A DNA stretch of 64,000 nt from Lunularia cruciata (Eukaryota; Streptophyta; Marchantiopsida; Lunulariales; Lunulariaceae): assembly GCA_948567375.1 (NCBI GenBank), contig OX419755.1, positions 37,453,001-37,517,000 on the forward strand, written 5' to 3'. Numbering within the stretch: the first letter of the stretch is position 1; each line of letters starts with the position of its first letter. Under the pieces are notes generated by a model. That model made no database searches and was not told the DNA's origin. It saw nothing but the letters and a program-made list of their open reading frames with translations. This document shows positions 59,761-64,000 of this stretch, in pieces. A program made the translations under genes and the position numbers.

Positions 59761-60630
59761 TTTACTCCTCTCCATTGAGCAAGTAAAGCCACAAGGTACA
59801 TTTATTGTTAATGTTTATTTTCTTATGTGATTTCAATATCCTCTTATTTGATTTGTCTCTCCAAATTGTTCAAAGGTCATCTATATGAAGGCTGAGATTC
59901 CCTAGGAAGGTGACCACAACAATTGATGGCTATGTACCCATATTGGCCGCAATTGTAACAATGCTATTGTTTTGCTCAAGCCCTTCTCCTTGTGAGACTC
60001 CATCTCTCCTTTCTTTGACATATCCTTGTTCTACTTAGAGCGGCTGTGCTCCTCATGCTGATTCCATAGGAATGGGTCCACCAAAGTGTTTCAGCCTAAT
60101 AGTATTGTGTTGAGACTACCCATTTACCTCCTCCAAGCACTCTTGTTATTGTCTGAACAACCCTAAAAATGGTGTAAGGATTTTGTACCATTATTTTTTT
60201 GGTGAATTTGCTCTTTTAACTCTCATTTGAAATTATCAAGAGCTTTTGTTGGGCTCATATTAGTTATCAAAGCATGTAAATCAAGAAATGTCTCCATGTA
60301 TTCTTGTATTTTGTTCTTTTTCTTCAACTCCTATATTCAAGTTTGAGCCATTTGCACAAAATACATAGATTGGAAATCCTTCAACAATCCTTCTTGCATC
60401 ACCATCCAAATGATCTCTCTTCTTTTTGCCAACATTGATCATTCCAAAGCATTGTACCATGTGAGGGCTTTATTGGTCAAGTACCCACATACAAACAGAC
60501 TTGAAGAATGATTCGTGATCTCTATTATGAATAATAAAAATTATTGATTCATTTTTTAGATCTAGTTTTCCACTACTTCCATGGAACATTATTCCTTGAA
60601 AGGCTTGATTAATACTTCCCACTTCAATAG
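59761..60630 (-). pseudogene. gag: E2 gag, degenerate
   Basis: The knuckle at 59919-59960 reads C-YN-C-GQYG-Y-IAIN-C, where the His has become Tyr. Capsid block ETFLDLHALITNMSPTKALD at about 60220-60300 matches E1 EAFLDLQVAITDMSLVEALD. Many stops. Confidence 0.8.
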
Positions 60631-60639
60631 AGGGTTAAT

Positions 60640-61040
60640 ATAATCACTTGGGAGGAGGTATGTAAAATTGGGACCTTGTAGGTTATCACTCATTGATAAT
60701 ATCCCTCATCAAAATTGTAGACTATAGAATCCTTAAACATAATTTTTGGTTTAACTACATAATGAATTTTTACTTGATTGTTAAAAGGAAGAAGATTTGG
60801 TATATTTGGATCCATTGCATCATAAAAAAATGTAAATTGTCAAATCCCACTCTCCACCATATATCACAATAGGTAGAATCATAGGGTTTGGAAATTTCAT
60901 TACTATGTCCATAAATTTTGCTCCAAAATGGTAAATGAGAAACACTCTCACTTGCTTGCACTAGATATACATAATCTTGATATGGAATGGATTCAAGAAA
61001 GGAAAGTGAAGTGCAAGAAATTATCCTCTAGGATAATCCA
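60640..61040 (-). pseudogene. E2 leader ORF, homologue of E1 628-1064
   Basis: DSTYCDIWWRVGFDNLH (open 60770-60961) matches DSTYGDI-QRVGFDNLH of E1. A downstream frame reads NIPNLLPFNNQVKIHYVVKP against NVPNPLPFNTQVEIHYVVRP. A one-base deletion relative to E1 lies in the PKP-DST segment. Both copies show the same change of frame after the FDNLH block, with an ATG at the same place. Confidence 0.6.
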
Positions 61041-61155
61041 TCACATCATCCTTCCCAAACACCATATCTATCAATTGCACTCCTTTTTCTCTCCTTGAAA
61101 TTACTCAATCTCAATAGTGTGTGTTCTTCCAAGAGGAGTGATCCATTGGCTTGAC

Positions 61156-61363
61156 TTAAAGCACATACTCTGATACCTTTGTATGATGTTCCAAGCACAA
61201 GAAGGCCCAATAGAAACAAAAGGGAAACACAAGATTTAATTCCTCAATACTCCAATAAATTAAAGCATATACTTTGATACCATTGTAATCTTCCAAGGAT
61301 AAGAGAAACCTCAAGAGAAACACAAGGGAAACATAAGGTTTAATTCCTCAATACTCCCATACC
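61156..61363 (-). repeat. 104-bp tandem duplication of U5 end and primer site
   Basis: TTAAAGCACATACTCTGATACC (61156) recurs as TTAAAGCATATACTTTGATACC (61260), each followed by LTR-end sequence (ATGTTCCAAG or AATCTTCCAAGG, then GAAACACAAG and TTTAATTCCTCAATACTCC). E2 therefore has two primer sites, each next to LTR-end sequence. Confidence 0.85.
61271..61283 (-). other. Primer binding site of E2 (LTR-proximal copy)
   Basis: ACTTTGATACCA, the reverse of TGGTATCAAAGT, a tRNA-iMet-type site with two or three changes. It is directly followed by the LTR end. The second, better matching copy (CTCTGATACC) lies at about 61168-61177. Confidence 0.8.
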
Positions 61364-61881
61364 TCAAAGGATCACTTTGACTTTATCATATAGTGGAGAA
61401 GATTCCTTCCAAGGAAGCTACATCCTTAGATTAGATTAGATACATGGATAGGTGATATGCTGCAAGCTGAAACCTTAGATTGAATCTATGAGTTGGTGAC
61501 ATATCAGCTTGGCTCCCATCAGATTGGTCAAATAGGTTTGACCATAAGGAATATTTTGGGAATCTTCTTGTAGAAAGCTCATAATAGTATGAAAGTGATA
61601 CCGTTGGAAAGATCTGAATAGTTCAAAGTGAGAAGGGTAGAAGGCAAGACTCCTTGCAATGGGAAGAAAAAAAATTCCATTTTTCAAGGCCTAATTCATT
61701 TTTTTAAGCCTCCAAAATTGGCTCTAAATTTTTTGATCTATTTTTGGCCTCTTTCATACTGGTTGAAGTCCTCTTTTGGTCACACTTATTGATTTACTTA
61801 GACCATTGTGTATAATATCCCTAAAGAGATAGCCAAGCCAATTTCTACCTCTTGATAATTTGTCTAGCTAATGATCTTACA
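61284..61881 (-). repeat. E2 5' LTR
   Basis: 598 bp. On the minus strand it starts TGTAAGATC and ends GATTACA. It is colinear with 55856-56429. Confidence 0.92.
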
Positions 61882-61886
61882 CCTTT

Positions 61887-62719
61887 CTAGAAGGTATGAG
61901 AACATTCTACATCTAATTTTATTAGACCAAAGAAGGCCATGAGAGTTCATTTGGAGAGAACGTTAAGAAAGGAGATAGGTGAAAACAAATTTTTACAGTT
62001 TTAGCTCCCTAAGAAATTTTTGAGGTGATATTGTATATATTTTATATGAGATGACTTGGAGAGATAGTGTGAGGTGGACCATGGGTTTTAGAGATTACTT
62101 TGATTTTGAGAAAATTTCAAGTTTGAAAATATGGATGTGAAATTTTTGTAGATAATAGATCAATTTATCCTCCATTTGGTACACTTGAGATTCTACTAAA
62201 AGTTATTACATGCATTGAGCTAGAATTTTTAGATGTTGGTAGGGTAAATGGTCCGCATAAACTGTATACTCATTGGAATTTTGTACAAATTTAACTCTTT
62301 CTTCAATTTGTATCAGATTGCACAAAAAAATTTAAAGAATGGAAAAACTATGTTTTAGTCCAAGAACTATGCAGAGATCATTCTTGTAGGGAAAGAATTG
62401 GAGTTTGAAGTGAGTGGTGTCGTTTTTAGACCAAAGTTGCGAAGAGATGTGCAAACAAAGAGGTACTCAAGGCAAATGGCTCAATGAAAAGGGCTTACTT
62501 TTTCCAAGGAGAGGATGAATTGAAGTTTATGTGCAAAAAATTCAAAAGGAGTGGAAGTGAAGAGAAGTGATTGACATTGTGAGGAGTGGTCTATTGTTGA
62601 AGTGTTGAGTTCTCATGCATGAGGAATTTGAGAACAATCAAAAGCATGTGTGAGTGTATTGACTCATCTTTGGAGCATAGAAGAAAATCAAAAGTGGAAA
62701 TTGAAGTTATTTAAGGTTT
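61887..62719. other. No gene seen
   Basis: AT-rich flank of E2 without recognisable feature. Confidence 0.5.
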
Positions 62720-63740
62720 TATGATAACCTAGCAACTAGAAAATTATAATAATTTAGTAAGAAACAAGTTATTACCACAAAGATTCTATTCCAAAGTGGT
62801 TGGATGCAAAAGGAAATGTCATAGAATGGTCCATTAGTATTACATCCTTAACCTTAGTTAGAGACAAGTCCCAAAATAGGATAACAACACAATTAAGGCA
62901 TTAAAAAAATTAATATTCTTGTTATCAAGGTTTCCACGCAATAAGCATGAAATCTTGATAGTGCAGATTCATTTCCAAGATTTTAATTTGGGTCATAGGT
63001 AGTAAGTCACTCTTTTTATAGAAAGTTTTTTACCTTTCTCTAAAGGCATTTGTTACCCAAAGTAATCTTTGTAAGAAGTGGATTTTGCCAAGTCTTTGTA
63101 TGTTAGGACTTTGGCTACTAAAAAAACCACAAAGTTTGGAACTCCATCATAGCACCACTTTGTGATAGTTTGAAGGAAACACCAAGGATCAACCCATAAG
63201 GTATACTATAACTATGAATAAAGATTCACCAAGTCCCATACAAAGCAAATGAAAAGAAACAACATCAAAGATTAAGGAAGCACCAAAGAGCTCTTTCTCT
63301 TTCACTTATTCAACTAGTATGTATCTATAGACAAAACATGTCAAGTCTTAAGCCCAAATAGTTGAATAACATGGGAGTTACAAAGGCTACCAAAACTACA
63401 TAACGTTCAAGGTTTACTATCATAATTGATGTCTAACTAATAATGGGAAATTAGGATGAAGATTGCAATAATCAATGCTCTTACTCTTCCTTATTCACAA
63501 CACATTCTAATATTTATGCTACTTCTTGTAACTCTAACTTAATACTTTCCCTAATCTCTATAATTGATTACTATTGTTCTTATGATAACCAAATTTTAGT
63601 GTGTTGCCTTGGTCTCTCTATCATAAGCTTATGTCAAATATCATTTAGCTATGTGATTGTGCAATTCTTGAGTATCAAGTCAATGAAATCATTGAGTACT
63701 CATCTAGTTTGACACATTGCCATCATTGACAACTCAATTG
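62720..63740 (-). repeat. CC-family LTR, minus strand
   Basis: Colinear with 19757-20797: TCCAAAGTGGTTGGAT, AAAGGCATTTGTTACCCAAAG, AAGGATCAACCCA, CTCTTTCACTTATTCA, TTACAAAGGCTACCAAAAC and TAACTCTAACTTA blocks. The internal region of this copy would lie beyond 63740 and leave the window. Confidence 0.65.
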
Positions 63741-64000
63741 CCTTGACTCTACTTGCTCACTTCTAATCACAATAGTCAGAAACTCTTGTTCTTATTCTTG
63801 ATGTCTAATGGTCTAATATCTTGACCATGATGATTATCTAGTTTGCATGGATAACTACTCTACTCTAAACTCTTCTTCATGCAATATAAAATACTTTTGC
63901 AAATCTTGATCGATATTAAGCCAATTCTATAGTTCTCAATGTTGGGCTATTATGGCAGCTACTATGTTGTTCAGAGTTCCAATAATACAAGCATTCTCTT
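63741..64000. other. Probable start of CC internal region
   Basis: By position it should be internal sequence of a minus-strand CC element. It is too short and decayed to confirm. Confidence 0.3.

Larger units (their letters stand above)
55856..61881 (-). mobile_element. E2: structurally complete chromovirus, minus strand
   Basis: 6026 bp bounded by CCTTT on both sides (55851-55855 and 61882-61886), a perfect 5-bp target duplication. Both LTRs, primer site, leader ORF, gag, protease, RT, RNase H and integrase are present in order on the minus strand. It is the same family as E1, but its LTR lacks the 156-bp duplication. All frames are broken. Confidence 0.95.

Noticed and set aside
1-64000. 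tRNA, rRNA, CRISPR array or cellular protein gene
   Set aside because: None seen on reading both strands. GGTTC-type tRNA boxes were not found in a convincing cloverleaf, and a structural scan was not possible.

Overview
This window is repeat-dense, AT-rich nuclear DNA from a land plant with a large genome. It contains Ty3/gypsy chromoviruses with C-terminal chromodomains, tRNA-iMet-type primer sites and several rounds of nested LTR insertion. I see no convincing host gene, no tRNA or rRNA gene and no long intact ORF. The species cannot be fixed from sequence alone; the degree of decay and nesting would suit a gymnosperm, fern or lycophyte, but that is a guess. Layout: 1-6991 is a Ty3 chromovirus (E1, + strand) whose 5' LTR is cut by the window edge; its integrase is split by a solo LTR of a second family (LTR-F). 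6992-9860 holds unassigned coding relics. 9860-11705 is the integrase end and 3' LTR of an LTR-F element. 11827-12235 is a solo LTR rich in heat-shock-element-like motifs. 12990-29000 and 36000-39000 are dominated by a recurring element with a roughly 1-kb LTR and a broken ORF joining a short conserved motif (F-A-K-I-G type) to a long coiled coil; I call it family CC. 30.1-31.1 kb is a purine-rich 212-bp tandem repeat with built-in hairpins. 32.98-43.35 kb is one minus-strand Ty3 element (E3) torn open by three later insertions: an LTR-F copy, a whole CC element, and a solo LTR of the E1 family. 45.84-46.86 kb is a deleted E1-family fragment (E4). 47.7-48.0 kb is a 61-bp inverted repeat with 95 percent matching arms. 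55.14-55.83 kb is another LTR-F copy. 55856-61881 is a structurally complete minus-strand E1-family element (E2) with a perfect 5-bp target duplication. 62.72 kb to the end is another CC LTR. How the parts relate: E1, E2, E4 and the solo LTR at 40.8 kb are one chromovirus family. Both long copies, E1 and E2, carry an extra reading frame upstream of gag and a shared P-R-A in place of the S-G-A protease active site. The nesting gives relative ages: E3 is older than the insertions inside it, and E1 is older than the LTR-F copy in its integrase. All coding regions are pseudogenes; many stops look like C-to-T changes in CAA, CAG or TGG codons, as expected for methylated, silenced repeats. Every alignment was made by eye, so outer edges of repeats are approximate unless a terminal motif or target duplication is given.
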